Both the position numbers and the translations under genes were made by a program. The notes under the pieces were generated by a model, which saw only the letters and a list, made by a program, of their open reading frames with translations, was not told the DNA's origin and did not search any database. A stretch of 64,000 bases of DNA from Bacteroidota bacterium (GTDB taxonomy: Bacteria; Bacteroidota; Bacteroidia; Bacteroidales; JAGONC01). The DNA lies in NCBI GenBank assembly GCA_026391695.1, contig JAPLDP010000071.1, forward strand, positions 52,448 to 116,447, in the 5' to 3' direction. Numbering within the stretch: position 1 is the first letter of the stretch; each line of letters begins with the position of its first letter. This document shows positions 1 through 10,242 of the stretch, one piece after another.

Positions 1-278
1 GTCACACCTCCTCCCGATTCATCATAAAAAACCCTGTCTTTTTTAATGACTTCCATCACTTCTTCAGCGTCCATCCATTTTCCGGTGATTTCGATATCTT
101 CAAACACAATTCCGTCGAGCGTTCTTTGCCGGTTGATTTGTTCGGGCTCTGAAAGCTGGCTTTCCGGATTATGACACCACCAGCAACGCATCGGGCAACC
201 TTTCATAAAAACTGTAGTGCGTATACCGGGCCCGTCATGAATCGCATAACGCATAATATTGAAAATCAGACCTTTCAT
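1..278 (-). CDS. Glycyl-radical enzyme activating protein (radical SAM), partial
   Basis: Only the first 92 residues are inside the window; the C-terminus runs off the left edge. The start is the ATG at 278 on the minus strand. Near residues 28-35 lies a CX3CX2C cysteine cluster (CPMRCWWC) followed by HNPES. That is the [4Fe-4S]/SAM motif of pyruvate-formate-lyase-activating-enzyme-like proteins, and the preceding HDGPGIRTTVF stretch is also typical of the family. Family knowledge: such enzymes install the glycyl radical on a partner enzyme, which would be expected close by beyond the left edge. Which partner (formate-lyase, diol dehydratase or other) cannot be told from this part. Confidence 0.85.
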   Translation of the reverse strand, partial: MKGLIFNIMRYAIHDGPGIRTTVFMKGCPMRCWWCHNPESQLSEPEQINRQRTLDGIVFEDIEITGKWMDAEEVMEVIKKDRVFYDESGGGV

Positions 279-480
279 AAAAAAATGAAATAAATAACAA
301 CTACTGTAAGCCCTGTGAAAAAAGGATGGGAAAGATTGAGGGAAAAGCTATATCATCCAGCAATGGTATAAACCCCTGCCGAATTTTGAGTACATTTTAA
401 GACAAAGATTACGTGGGAACATGCCAAGCATATAATTTGCACAAAGTTACAATGATTATCACATAAATGCAACAGTTATT

Positions 481-1143
481 TTATTCCACAATTCTTTTAT
501 CAAAGGAATACCCTCCTGAATATTTAGCCAGATTATCTATCAGCATATCGATAGTACTATTCAGATCAGTTTTTCCGGAGAACGAAATGATAACAGTCAG
601 AAAGCGTTCTGCCTCTGGGGTAACCATGGCTCGTTCCGAATCACTGGTCGGACTCCCGAAAGGGCCATCCGTATCGCGGAAGACAGGCAAATCTTCAATA
701 TTTATCAACCCTTTCCCTATTCCTGTATATGTTTCGTTTTCTTTGCCGATGTCAAATTCAATGGGAGGTTGAATCTTATCGAGATTAAATGTGCCAAGTG
801 AAAAATGGGATAGGATGGATACAAGATTGTTGATATCAACTATTGAATTCACTTTATAGAGACCCTTTCCTTGTATAATCCTGCGAAGCAAGGCTTCAGA
901 TGATACTCTGTAACGGCTGGGTTTCTTCCCGACCGCCTTATAGGCTTCACGGGTATCATGTACATGTGGCAAATGGGCAATATCTTCAATTGATAATTCT
1001 TTAATGATCTGGTCACAAATAGCATTTATTTCATTCCATAAATCTGACTGGTGCTGGCCAACTCTGGCAAAATATTGTAAACACCCTACAGCGGTCATTG
1101 GCCAGAGTTTTTTTAGCTGATCAGAGATGGCTATTTCAATCAT
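481..1143 (-). CDS. B3/B4 domain protein (PheT B3/B4-like)
   Basis: A 220-residue cytoplasmic protein without signal peptide or membrane segments. The central part (about residues 60-200) resembles the stand-alone B3/B4 domain otherwise found in the beta subunit of phenylalanyl-tRNA synthetase: a basic KKPSRYRVSSEAL segment, then FRDTDGPFGSPTSDS and a TPEAERFLTVI segment. Stand-alone B3/B4 proteins are widespread and are proposed to bind tRNA or amino acids; no firm function is known. It lies 10 bp from the thioesterase gene on the same strand, so the two are probably co-transcribed. Confidence 0.7.
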   Translation of the reverse strand: MIEIAISDQLKKLWPMTAVGCLQYFARVGQHQSDLWNEINAICDQIIKELSIEDIAHLPHVHDTREAYKAVGKKPSRYRVSSEALLRRIIQGKGLYKVNSIVDINNLVSILSHFSLGTFNLDKIQPPIEFDIGKENETYTGIGKGLINIEDLPVFRDTDGPFGSPTSDSERAMVTPEAERFLTVIISFSGKTDLNSTIDMLIDNLAKYSGGYSFDKRIVE

Positions 1144-1153
1144 AATTGATGAT

Positions 1154-1594
1154 TCAGCAGGTTTTCGTATTTTTTGGATATGGCTTGCATGAATTCCTTA
1201 AAGCCCTGCCTTTCATAATTTTTTCTTTGATCTCTTCTTCAATAGGAATTGCTGTGCCTTCGTCGTTTATTTTCACAAAGATGATCCGTGTTGAACAAAC
1301 CGGATCTTCCTCCTTCAGAAGAAAATCAAAAAGCCGGGCCTCAAGAAACAGGGTGAGAGAAGTTCGGCCTATACGTTCCGCTTTACCATAAATGCGGATG
1401 TGCTGTCCCACTTTAACCGGCTTTTTGAAAAGGACCTCTTCCATTTTCAAGGTGATCATGTTGGGCGTGCAACACAAGGAGCAGGCCAGGGTTGCACCAG
1501 CCTCGTCCAGCCAGGCCATCATAGTCCCTCCGAACAGGTTACCGCTGACACCAATGTCGCTTGTCTTACATACTTTAGTTGAAATGTACCACAT
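1154..1594 (-). CDS. Acyl-CoA thioesterase, hot-dog fold (YciA-like)
   Basis: A 146-residue single hot-dog domain. Residues 16-35 carry the family hallmark (GVSGNLFGGTMMAWLDEAGA), in which the Asp after the long helix is the usual catalytic acid. This is followed by the PVKVGQHIRIYGKAERIGRTS strand typical of cytoplasmic acyl-CoA hydrolases. Predicted reaction: hydrolysis of acyl-CoA to free acid and CoA. Substrate length cannot be read from the sequence. It is the probable first gene of a two-gene unit with the B3/B4 protein. Confidence 0.8.
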   Translation of the reverse strand: MWYISTKVCKTSDIGVSGNLFGGTMMAWLDEAGATLACSLCCTPNMITLKMEEVLFKKPVKVGQHIRIYGKAERIGRTSLTLFLEARLFDFLLKEEDPVCSTRIIFVKINDEGTAIPIEEEIKEKIMKGRALRNSCKPYPKNTKTC

Positions 1595-1622
1595 GGTTTA
1601 GATTTAATTCATGGTCGTTTTG

Positions 1623-3173
1623 TCACTTATACCTGTTTTTGTATCGCTTTACTTTTTCCGCATAGATTTGATATAGAGCTGGTTTGGGATTCCAGCAATA
1701 GTATACCGGTAATCCATATTCACGGGCATAGGGATTGGTTATGGTGCCGATCAGCTCATAATTATTGACCAGTTGATCCATATCATCAGTTTCCCCGACT
1801 TTGATGAGTTTGTCGGCGGTAAGTCGATCCGGTGCCCAGAAAATAAGGCTTTCATGAAAACTCAAGGGTTCCGGCAGGCCATATTTCTTGCCATAAAAAT
1901 ACAGGGCTCCCGCCTCACCATAATTTTCAGTAAATATCACACATGAATCTTTTTCCTCATCGCTCAGAGTTTGATACTTGCTGGCAACAATTCTGACAAG
2001 TTCCTCCCATCCCTGCATATCAGCATAATCCTGCGGCAGGCTGTGTATCTCTCCATCTTCCCATTTTAGAAACTCAGGTGACAGATATTCGCTGAATACA
2101 TGGCCATATTTGACCATTTTATCCGGTTTTAAGACAGGCAAACCAACAGGCACCAGAGGCAATGAAATAATAATAACCAAGGCAACCATTACGTACTTTA
2201 GAAAAGCCGTTTTCCCGCTGAAATATTTTTCAGCTGCAAAACCCCCGGCAGCCATCAAGACCGGATAAATTCCAACGGTGTAATAATGTTTACCTTTTAA
2301 GAGGAGAAAGGTGGCGATAATTAAAATGAACAGATAACCGATAAACCGATATGGCCTGGCAGTTTTGAAGAAAAGGAGATATACGACACCGAATACCCAT
2401 ATGATCAAAACAGGGAAGTTCATCATCACCTGCATCAAAAGAAAACTTCCGGGGTCGACATTTACTAGCTGGGTATCCCTCAGTTCAGACATATGATGAA
2501 TAACGGGGAACCCATGTGTGATCTGCCACATCACATTTGGAAGTATGATTATAAATCCGGCCAGCATGCCAATCAGAAAATACCATGACCTGATCAGTTT
2601 TCTGTGAGGCGATAGGAAAAAAGCCACAAAAAAACTTATGACAAAAAATACGATCATATACTTGTTTAAGAAGGCTAATCCCCATACGATGAATAAATAA
2701 ATCCATATTTTTGGGTCGCGGGAGTTGATAAGCCGGATGATCAGATAACACGAAAATATCCAGTAGAAGACGTCAAAACATACAGGCTGGAATAGTGAAA
2801 AAATTCTCAGTGAGGCAGTAGTCAGCAGAAACGAAAGCCCTGTAATAAAAACAGCCCAGTTCCGGCCTCCGAGTTCCTTAGCAATTAAACAGGTAAAAAT
2901 AAGCGAAACAGCACCAATAACAGCAGGGAAAAATCCGATGGCGAATGTCGTATCTCCAAAGATACCTCTGGCTACAGCGGCAAAGAAGGCAATCGAAGGA
3001 GGAACCGTTGCATATCCCCATGCCAGATGATCACCTAATGATGCATACAATAACTCATCCCGGTGCAGATCATATAATCCTTTGCTGATAATGTGAATAA
3101 TCATCCCGATCAGAGCAATTGGAATGATAATCCACCAGCTATTAATACGGGAGGGTAATCTCAGGTCGCCCAT
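1623..3173 (-). CDS. GT39/ArnT-like membrane glycosyltransferase
   Basis: A 516-residue polytopic membrane protein with about ten hydrophobic segments in the first 370 residues and a soluble C-terminal domain. The first external loop has the acidic motif DLHRDELLYASLG (about residues 35-47), then a WGYATVPPS segment. This arrangement is that of PMT/ArnT-type glycosyltransferases (GT39/GT83), where the loop Asp is catalytic and the donor is a polyprenyl-phosphate sugar. Role by inference: modification of a cell-envelope lipid or protein. Acceptor and sugar are unknown. Confidence 0.8.
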   Translation of the reverse strand: MGDLRLPSRINSWWIIIPIALIGMIIHIISKGLYDLHRDELLYASLGDHLAWGYATVPPSIAFFAAVARGIFGDTTFAIGFFPAVIGAVSLIFTCLIAKELGGRNWAVFITGLSFLLTTASLRIFSLFQPVCFDVFYWIFSCYLIIRLINSRDPKIWIYLFIVWGLAFLNKYMIVFFVISFFVAFFLSPHRKLIRSWYFLIGMLAGFIIILPNVMWQITHGFPVIHHMSELRDTQLVNVDPGSFLLMQVMMNFPVLIIWVFGVVYLLFFKTARPYRFIGYLFILIIATFLLLKGKHYYTVGIYPVLMAAGGFAAEKYFSGKTAFLKYVMVALVIIISLPLVPVGLPVLKPDKMVKYGHVFSEYLSPEFLKWEDGEIHSLPQDYADMQGWEELVRIVASKYQTLSDEEKDSCVIFTENYGEAGALYFYGKKYGLPEPLSFHESLIFWAPDRLTADKLIKVGETDDMDQLVNNYELIGTITNPYAREYGLPVYYCWNPKPALYQIYAEKVKRYKNRYK

Positions 3174-3294
3174 GTGAATATTTTATGGTTTTCTGTTTCC
3201 GATAAAAATATACAGTACCTATAACCTGACCGAAATTAATACTTTTTCACATTCGAATTGATAAGGTAGTTTTTTCGTTTTGATGATTATTTCT

Positions 3295-3414
3295 TTACAA
3301 TAGGGGAAATGTCCAGTTCAACAATAATCGTCGCTTTTTTATTACATCTATCCTGACTACAGCATTCTTAATTTTGTCAACAGCATTGATGACGATTTTC
3401 GAAAAATCATCCAT
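3295..3414 (-). CDS. Short ORF, possibly frameshifted
   Basis: Lies in the 388-bp gap between the glycosyltransferase and the lipoprotein. The ATG at 3414 has an AGGA eight bases upstream and opens a 39-residue frame starting MDDFSKIVINAVDKIKNAVV. Within it is a run of six A (on the coding strand). Adding one A would change the tail to a more protein-like frame ending ELDISPIVKK at nearly the same place. It could be a small gene with an indel, a remnant or chance. The beginning vaguely recalls the N-terminus of HtrA-type proteases, but that is only an impression. The rest of the gap (3174-3294, 3415-3561) holds nothing I recognise. Confidence 0.3.
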   Translation of the reverse strand: MDDFSKIVINAVDKIKNAVVRIDVIKKRRLLLNWTFPLL

Positions 3415-3561
3415 AATAACTTCCTATTGGTTTAACCCTCGATATTGAAGGGATCAGGTGAATAGTCAAAATCTGCACCATCCGGAAATCCGTGCCAAAA
3501 GAACAGATAACATGATAGGGTTCAGGAAAAATGGTCAAAATGACAGGGAGGTTAACAGAAT

Positions 3562-4299
3562 TTAGTAACTGTCTCTTAGATCGCTTTTGAGGAATAATGC
3601 AGCCGATATATTAGCCAGGGCAAACTTAATATCCCCGGGTACATCATTTTTCATGATAACACGGCCATGACCGGTAAAATCAATGGCACCAATCACTTCG
3701 TTATTAAGGATATACTCATATCCTAACCTTTCGTCCTCAGTCATATGGCCTGACATATACACATTCACCTGTTCAATGCTGATTCTTAGCGATCCGTTTG
3801 ACAGGTATCCTAACGATGTGTCACCTCCCAGGCTGTATGAATTGATGATCAGAAAATGCCATTTACTTTCACTATTTTGATAATCAATTGTGCCTTTAAA
3901 AGTGTTGTTTTGTTTATTTGTCAGATTTTCCACATCCTCTTCTTCATCGTCTTGTCTCCCGGCGAGTGAGAGGTCTTCTTTACCCAGTTTTCCGATACAA
4001 TAAACATTGGATTTATTCGTCGAGCCATCCTTCATTTCAAATCTGATGTCTTCTTTCAGGGTCTTTACATCCATTTCAGTGTTCAGAATACTACTGAGTG
4101 TCGGCGTCCTGTCGACCTTTCCGGTATAATATGTTCCGAATGAAACGATTTCTTTACCTAAGAAAAGAGCAGTCCTTTTAACCGGCATAATTGTAGCATC
4201 TGTCTTAAGATTAGTGTCAATCAGCATAGTCGTGCCACAGGATGCAGTCATTATTAGTGTAAATGTACAGGCAACATATTTGACACAAGAATAGCCCAT
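3562..4299 (-). CDS. Hypothetical lipoprotein
   Basis: A 245-residue protein with a hydrophobic N-terminus ending in a lipobox-like TASC (Cys at about residue 21), so it is predicted to be lipidated and anchored in the envelope. The remainder is soluble with an acidic DDEEEDVEN stretch. No catalytic motif or known domain was recognised. Its start lies 1 bp from the stop of the PD40 lipoprotein gene upstream, so the two are almost certainly translated from one mRNA and may work together at the membrane. Confidence 0.6.
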   Translation of the reverse strand: MGYSCVKYVACTFTLIMTASCGTTMLIDTNLKTDATIMPVKRTALFLGKEIVSFGTYYTGKVDRTPTLSSILNTEMDVKTLKEDIRFEMKDGSTNKSNVYCIGKLGKEDLSLAGRQDDEEEDVENLTNKQNNTFKGTIDYQNSESKWHFLIINSYSLGGDTSLGYLSNGSLRISIEQVNVYMSGHMTEDERLGYEYILNNEVIGAIDFTGHGRVIMKNDVPGDIKFALANISAALFLKSDLRDSY

Positions 4300-4300
4300 T

Positions 4301-5254
4301 TTATTTTATTCTTTTCAGGATGCCGGTCTCAGCCCAATAAATATGCATATTTTCCCCTGCCACTGAATCTGCCCTGGCAGAAGTAAAGAAGATGTATTTT
4401 CCACCGGCAGAAAAATGTGCTGAGTTTTCATCACCCTCACTATTAAACTTCCTGCCCATATTGGCAGGAATACTCCAATTCCCATCTTCATCACGGAAAG
4501 AAATATAATAATCCATCATTCCCAGCCCTTCCCTTTTTGAAGAAATGAACACCAGCAAACTCTCATCCGGAGCGATACAGGCTGTTAAGGCATCTCCCAT
4601 TCCGTTAAAAGTATCTGTCAATCGTTCGGGTGCCGAAAATTTTCCTTCCTTAAATGAAGCCCGGTATATTTTATTAAATGATTTATTACGAGTCTGTCTG
4701 ATGAAATAGAGGGTGCCATCTTTTGTTACAGAGGGGGATAATTCCGGTTCAGGAGTGTTGACCTGTGGGCCCAGATTCATTGGCTCAGCCCAGCCCTCCA
4801 TGGTTTTATAAGTATACCATATATCGTAATTGCTCGTGTCTTTTGCACCTTTCTCCAATGGCCTGTTGGATACAAAATAAAGACCTTTTCCATAGGGGCC
4901 GGTGCAGGTTTGCAGATCATTGTAAGTGCCTGAAAAAGACGCTATCACAGGAACAATCCATTTCCCGTCCTCCTCGTATGTGTGCATGATGGCCCTATGG
5001 TTATCCTGCGAAATCGTGTAGAAAAGTTCTTTGCCTTCATACGAAAAAGAAATGTCACGCTCCTGTTTTCCTGCCGAAAGTATGTCAGCAGCAAACAGGC
5101 GCGGTTCACTGCTGGACTCACCCTGACCCAGAAATTCTCCGGTTATATCCAGGTATCTGATATCAGCTTCATCAGGCTGTCGTGGGTTGCAGCCTGAAAT
5201 GATAATCAGCACTATCAGTATTATTAATGAGCAGAAGTTAAGTTGTGTGTACAC
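4301..5254 (-). CDS. PD40 (WD40-like) beta-propeller lipoprotein
   Basis: A 317-residue protein starting at a GTG. The N-terminal hydrophobic segment ends in ISGC (Cys at about residue 22), a lipobox. The body consists of repeated blades with the TolB/PD40 pattern (for example GPYGKGLYFVSNRP, LSPSVTKDGTLYFIRQTR, HFSAGGKYIFFTSARAD). Such propellers act as protein- or peptidoglycan-interaction scaffolds in Bacteroidota envelopes. It is probably an operon with the lipoprotein that follows it. No enzymatic residues are evident. Confidence 0.75.
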   Translation of the reverse strand: MYTQLNFCSLIILIVLIIISGCNPRQPDEADIRYLDITGEFLGQGESSSEPRLFAADILSAGKQERDISFSYEGKELFYTISQDNHRAIMHTYEEDGKWIVPVIASFSGTYNDLQTCTGPYGKGLYFVSNRPLEKGAKDTSNYDIWYTYKTMEGWAEPMNLGPQVNTPEPELSPSVTKDGTLYFIRQTRNKSFNKIYRASFKEGKFSAPERLTDTFNGMGDALTACIAPDESLLVFISSKREGLGMMDYYISFRDEDGNWSIPANMGRKFNSEGDENSAHFSAGGKYIFFTSARADSVAGENMHIYWAETGILKRIK

Positions 5255-5456
5255 AATAAATCAAAAAATTCATGGTACTAATTTTAGGGTACTAAATTAT
5301 AAAGATTTTTGGGTCATCTGCGTCTTCATCTGCATCATCTGTATGAAAATATATTTTCAATTATTTGGTTTTTTGCCATGTAATTCTCAGCTTTACATGT
5401 TAAATTCACTGATTGAAATAATTTATCTTATGATGTCCCAAATAAATTCCTGAAAA

Positions 5457-8400
5457 ATGAAAAAGCCTGCAATCATTATTTTTATTTTATCCATCTGGTG
5501 GACCTCTCAAGCACAGGAAAAACAATTCATCAGCAACTGGCTTGTGGTAGGATCATTTCCAAATGTCAATACCGAGTCATTGCTGGATAATGAATACATT
5601 TATGATGAATCAAAGATCACACCCTCTGCAGGGGATATCTATGAAAGTTATACTTGGTTTACGGCAAAGACCGGGCAGCATGGATCTCTCGATTTTCTGT
5701 CGATGGATTTTGAGCAGACTGAATACTGCGCGGTCTATGCTTTCTCCTTTATTTATTCAAATCTGGAGCAGAATGTAAACATACTTGTCGGATCCGATGA
5801 CGGCAATGCCATTTACATCAATGGTCAAAAGATAGCCTCCAAAATGGCCTGGAGAGGCTGGCGGCCCGATCAGGATACGGTCATTGCCCGTCTCGGCAAA
5901 GGCTGGAATAGGTTACTGGTAAAAGTCGTTAATGGCGTAGGTGACTTTGCACTGTCAGTGCGCCTGACCGATAACAAAGGTTCCGGTCTTTCTGATATTA
6001 TTTATAGTACGGAAAATCCTTATAAGGGCGGTATATGGCAGAAACCAGAAGTCCACCCGTGGATTTATGCTAAATCCCTTGCCTTTAATAATAAATTCAT
6101 CAGGGAAGCCGACAGCAGGTGTATTAAGCTTGGACTATCATGTCAGGTTTTAGGGCAGCCTTATCCCGACAATATCCAATTGAAGTTACAGTGCCTCGGA
6201 ACAGGTGGTGTTAAAGTGTACGAAAAAGACGTCATGATGACCTCACCTGAGGGATGTGCCTATGATTTTACTTTTGGTATAAACAACCTCCTTCCTGTTC
6301 TGCAGGAAGGGAAAATATTTCTCGTCAATCTCTCCTGGTCAGGTCAGGATGCCTCTTATTCTTTCCCGCTGAAAAGAGAGGATATATTTTACGCGATCAT
6401 TAATGATGACTTGGGAAATATGCCGCCGGAACTAGCAGAAAAATTAACATATATCCGTACCAACCTTGGCTATGCACACCTGTTTTATCCCGACAGCTTA
6501 CAGCTGAATGATATGTCCGTATTTAACCTTACCAAGGCTTACCTGCTTTCACAATGGGCAGAATTTGACCGGCTTCTGGCTCCATTTTATAATGAAATGA
6601 AAGGTATGGCTGAAGGATTGAAGAAGAATACGATCTATTTTGCCGGCAATGCTCACATTGACATGGCCTGGTTATGGAAATTCGAAGAGACCGTGCAGGT
6701 TTGTTATGAAACTTTTGAGTCAGTATTGAATTTTGCAGATAAATATCCCGGATTCATTTACAGTCAATCTCAGGCTCAGACATATTGGTGGATGGAAAAC
6801 CGCTTCCCTGACTATTTTGAAAAGATCAGGAAGAAGATTGATGGTGGTCAGTGGGAGATCGTCGGTGGAATGTGGGTGGAACCTGACCTGAATATTCCTT
6901 CAGGAGAATCTCTTGTGAGGCAGCTCCTTTATGGCAAACGCTATTTTATGAAGAAATTCGGCGTCGATGTCAAAATCGGTTACGATCCCGATACTTTCGG
7001 ATACTGCTGGACATTACCGCAAATATTGAGAAAAGCCGGCATCACTTCGTTTATTACTCAAAAGCTGACATGGAACGATACCAATGAATTTCCATATAAG
7101 ATTTTCTGGTGGGAAGCTCCTGACGGTTCACGCGTCCTTGCTATATTCCCTTTTACCTATGTTCATTCAGGAGAACCCAACAGGGTAGCAAAGGAATTCA
7201 TCAAACATAAAGAGGTTTCCGGCACTTCCGATCAACTGGTTCTTTATGGTGTGGGAAATCATGGCGGAGGCCCAACACAGGAAAATATTGATAACATTCA
7301 GACCATGAAGAATGTCGATGCTTTTCCTAAAGTAAAGGAATCCTCGATACAGAATTTCAGTGATGTCATCATGAATAAATATAAAAGCCTGCCGGAATGG
7401 AATAGTGAACTTTACCTTGAATACCACAGGGGAACATATACCACCCAGGCCCACAACAAAAAAAATAACCGCCTCAGCGAGATATCTCTTGAAGAAGCTG
7501 AAAAACTCTCGGTGATTTCAGGGATTATCTATCCAAAAGATGAATTGAATGAGGCCTGGCGCCTCACCCTGTTTAATCAGTTCCATGATATACTACCGGG
7601 ATCAAGCATCGGTGAAGTGTATGACGATTCAAAAGTACAATATGAGAATGTTCAGAAACTGACCGGAAGAGTGATTAACTGGTCATTGGATAATCTGATT
7701 AAATCCTCTCCCGGAACCAACACAGGAATCCCTCTGATCGTTTATAATCCATTGACACATGCGCGGAAAGATGCTGTGGAAATAAACACGCCATTGAACT
7801 ATAAACAGACAATGGGACTTTATGATGCAGAAGAAACAGAAATACCATATGAAATCGTTAATGGTAAAATAGTTATCACAGGCCTTGATATACCGGCCAC
7901 GGGTTATAAAATGCTCTATCTAAGAGAAGGCCGGAACAGGACAGGTAGTGACTCACCTTTAAAGATCGGAAATGATTTCCTTGAAAATGAGTTCCTTCGG
8001 GTTACAGTAAATCCTGTAAATGGAAATATCAGCAGTATCTTTGACAAGATTAACAACCGGCAGGTACTGCAGGAAAACTGTGAAGGGAACATACTTCAAA
8101 TCTTTGGGGATAAACCTGCCTATTGGGATGCATGGGATATCGGATATACTGGTGAGGAATGGAATGCTGACTCAGTGCTGGCAATCAAGGTCGTCACAAA
8201 CTCTTCACAGAAAGTTGCATTACGCATTGAAAAAGCATATAACAAATCCCGTTTCATTCAGGATCTGATACTTTATCGTGGTATAGCACGGTTGGATATT
8301 GCTAATGATGTGGACTGGAACGAGGATCATAAAATGTTAAAAGCAGCTTTTAATTTGTCGGTAGTTAATGACAGCGCAACCTATGAGATACCTTTCGGTT

Positions 8401-9035
8401 ATATTGTCAGACCGACAGTCTATCGTAATTCCTTTGATTCAGCCCGCTATGAGGTAAGCGGGCATAAATGGATTGACCTTACTGATAAGGATGGGAAATA
8501 TGGTGTCAGTATGTTAAATGATTGCAAATATGGTTTTGATGTAAAAGGCAGTATGATGCGGATCACCCTTCTCCGCTCACCAAAATGGCCTGATAAAGAA
8601 GCCGACATGGGCAAACATACTTTTACATACTCAATTTATCCTCATACCGGTGGATGGCGCGAAGGCAACACCTATCAGCGTGCTTATGAACTCAATTATC
8701 CGGTATTGTCAAAAACGGGGATGCCTGAAACAACCAGTCATCAGCGACCAGAATCACTACCGGCATCCCGTTCCTTTGTGACCGTCAGCAAACCCAATAT
8801 CATCATATCTGCTATTAAAAAAGCCGAGGATTCTGATGAGGTCATCATCAGGTTCTATGAGATTTGGGGAAAGGAGGACAATGTAGAATTTACCTTTTAC
8901 AGCGACTTGATTTCAGTCAGACAAACTGACTTGCTGGAGCGAACTGAGAAGGCACTGTCATTTCAGGGAAATAAACTGACCTTTCATGTAAAGCCATTCG
9001 AAATAAATACAGTGGCTTTAAAATTTAAAGAATGA
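5457..9035 (+). CDS. GH38 family alpha-mannosidase, secreted
   Basis: A 1192-residue protein with an N-terminal signal peptide (residues 1-19, ending SQA). The GH38 catalytic domain starts around residue 395 with AHIDMAWLW (His400, Asp402 as metal ligands). It includes the DPDTFG motif, whose Asp512 is in the place of the catalytic nucleophile, and GVGNHGGGPT further on. The downstream middle and beta-sandwich domains are present, so the length is normal for a family member with an extra N-terminal sandwich domain (residues ~20-330). Predicted reaction: release of alpha-linked mannose from glycans in the periplasm or outside the cell. It appears to be a single-gene unit; no susC/susD pair is next to it. 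Confidence 0.93.
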   Translation: MKKPAIIIFILSIWWTSQAQEKQFISNWLVVGSFPNVNTESLLDNEYIYDESKITPSAGDIYESYTWFTAKTGQHGSLDFLSMDFEQTEYCAVYAFSFIYSNLEQNVNILVGSDDGNAIYINGQKIASKMAWRGWRPDQDTVIARLGKGWNRLLVKVVNGVGDFALSVRLTDNKGSGLSDIIYSTENPYKGGIWQKPEVHPWIYAKSLAFNNKFIREADSRCIKLGLSCQVLGQPYPDNIQLKLQCLGTGGVKVYEKDVMMTSPEGCAYDFTFGINNLLPVLQEGKIFLVNLSWSGQDASYSFPLKREDIFYAIINDDLGNMPPELAEKLTYIRTNLGYAHLFYPDSLQLNDMSVFNLTKAYLLSQWAEFDRLLAPFYNEMKGMAEGLKKNTIYFAGNAHIDMAWLWKFEETVQVCYETFESVLNFADKYPGFIYSQSQAQTYWWMENRFPDYFEKIRKKIDGGQWEIVGGMWVEPDLNIPSGESLVRQLLYGKRYFMKKFGVDVKIGYDPDTFGYCWTLPQILRKAGITSFITQKLTWNDTNEFPYKIFWWEAPDGSRVLAIFPFTYVHSGEPNRVAKEFIKHKEVSGTSDQLVLYGVGNHGGGPTQENIDNIQTMKNVDAFPKVKESSIQNFSDVIMNKYKSLPEWNSELYLEYHRGTYTTQAHNKKNNRLSEISLEEAEKLSVISGIIYPKDELNEAWRLTLFNQFHDILPGSSIGEVYDDSKVQYENVQKLTGRVINWSLDNLIKSSPGTNTGIPLIVYNPLTHARKDAVEINTPLNYKQTMGLYDAEETEIPYEIVNGKIVITGLDIPATGYKMLYLREGRNRTGSDSPLKIGNDFLENEFLRVTVNPVNGNISSIFDKINNRQVLQENCEGNILQIFGDKPAYWDAWDIGYTGEEWNADSVLAIKVVTNSSQKVALRIEKAYNKSRFIQDLILYRGIARLDIANDVDWNEDHKMLKAAFNLSVVNDSATYEIPFGYIVRPTVYRNSFDSARYEVSGHKWIDLTDKDGKYGVSMLNDCKYGFDVKGSMMRITLLRSPKWPDKEADMGKHTFTYSIYPHTGGWREGNTYQRAYELNYPVLSKTGMPETTSHQRPESLPASRSFVTVSKPNIIISAIKKAEDSDEVIIRFYEIWGKEDNVEFTFYSDLISVRQTDLLERTEKALSFQGNKLTFHVKPFEINTVALKFKE

Positions 9036-9084
9036 AAGCAATTCTTCAAGATTTCGGTCTTTATAAAATCCCTGTGCTATATTA

Positions 9085-9972
9085 TTATTGATACCTGATC
9101 TTCCTGCCGATTCGCAGGATAGTCTTGGATGACATATTATTCAGTCTGCAAAGCTTGCTGACCGATGTGTGATAACGGGCAGCAATACCAGATAAGGTGT
9201 CTCCGCTTTTTATTGTGTGATATTTCGCTTTGCGTAGTTCAATCAGATATTCAAAATTCGCGCTGGTGATGGTCAGGGTATCTACCTTCAGTTCGAAACT
9301 GGAGAAATCAATAAAACAATTGGGATCAAAAGGCTCACCGTGGTACCGGGTTTCAAAGTGCAGGTGGCTGCCTGTCGACCGGCCTGAATTTCCGCCTAAA
9401 CCGATGAGGTCTCCGGCATCGACTTTCTGGTTGGCCTCTACCAGCACCCTTGACAAATGGCCGTAAATGGTTTCAAGACCCTGTGGATGCCTGATGACCA
9501 CAACTCTTCCAAAACCATGCCGGTCATATTTTGTCAGCCTGACTATTCCGTCAGTCGCTGCAAAAATTGAGTCCCCTGTAAATACCTTAATATCCACTCC
9601 ATAGTGCCATATCCGCCGGCTGGGGCCAAACTTAAAGGATACATAGTTCTTATGCGGAAAGACAAAATGTAACCCATTTATACTGTCGCATAAAACTATT
9701 CGTACCGTATCTATCATGTTCTTCGAATCGAAACATCCTGAGTTAATTCTGACGTTGTCCCAACCAAATGTATCGATGTTGGAATAAATATCCTGGTATA
9801 GCGTGTCGAGATATGCCTGAAACGATTCTTCCTGTATATCACTGTTGCCAAGTGTATCAGCTTCCGGAGTATGTCTTATCACAGAATCAACAGCGACTGA
9901 ATCAGCTTGCGACATGACCCTGCTGATAATCATTATACAAACCAAAAAGACAGAAATAAACCGTTTTAACAA
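9085..9972 (-). CDS. M23 peptidoglycan endopeptidase with C-terminal LysM
   Basis: A 295-residue exported protein. The called start is a TTG. A hydrophobic signal segment covers residues 4-20. The LytM/M23 metallopeptidase domain shows the zinc ligands His123 and Asp127 (HYGVD) and the HLHFE motif with His203 and His205. The last ~45 residues form a LysM domain (YHTIKSGDTLSGIAARYHTS) for peptidoglycan binding. Predicted role: cleavage of peptide crosslinks during cell-wall growth or separation. It is convergent with the mannosidase gene (49 bp apart). Confidence 0.9.
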   Translation of the reverse strand: MLKRFISVFLVCIMIISRVMSQADSVAVDSVIRHTPEADTLGNSDIQEESFQAYLDTLYQDIYSNIDTFGWDNVRINSGCFDSKNMIDTVRIVLCDSINGLHFVFPHKNYVSFKFGPSRRIWHYGVDIKVFTGDSIFAATDGIVRLTKYDRHGFGRVVVIRHPQGLETIYGHLSRVLVEANQKVDAGDLIGLGGNSGRSTGSHLHFETRYHGEPFDPNCFIDFSSFELKVDTLTITSANFEYLIELRKAKYHTIKSGDTLSGIAARYHTSVSKLCRLNNMSSKTILRIGRKIRYQ

Positions 9973-10242
9973 TGATCGGGAGAGTTAAAGAGTTTTAAAA
10001 TTTTATTTGCGAAAATAACCTAAATCCCTAAAAGAATGTTTAAATTTTCTTCATTCTTCATTTTTCATGCTTCATGTTTCATTCTTTATATCCGCCAGTG
10101 TCCACTACCGAACATGGTATTGTACACTATCATAACAAAGCTGATTGAAATTTTTCAAAAGTTTTGTTGTAAAATAAAGACTATTAATACATTAAAAATA
10201 TTGGAATAATATTGGTGGAGAGCATATTTTCTTCTAATTATT

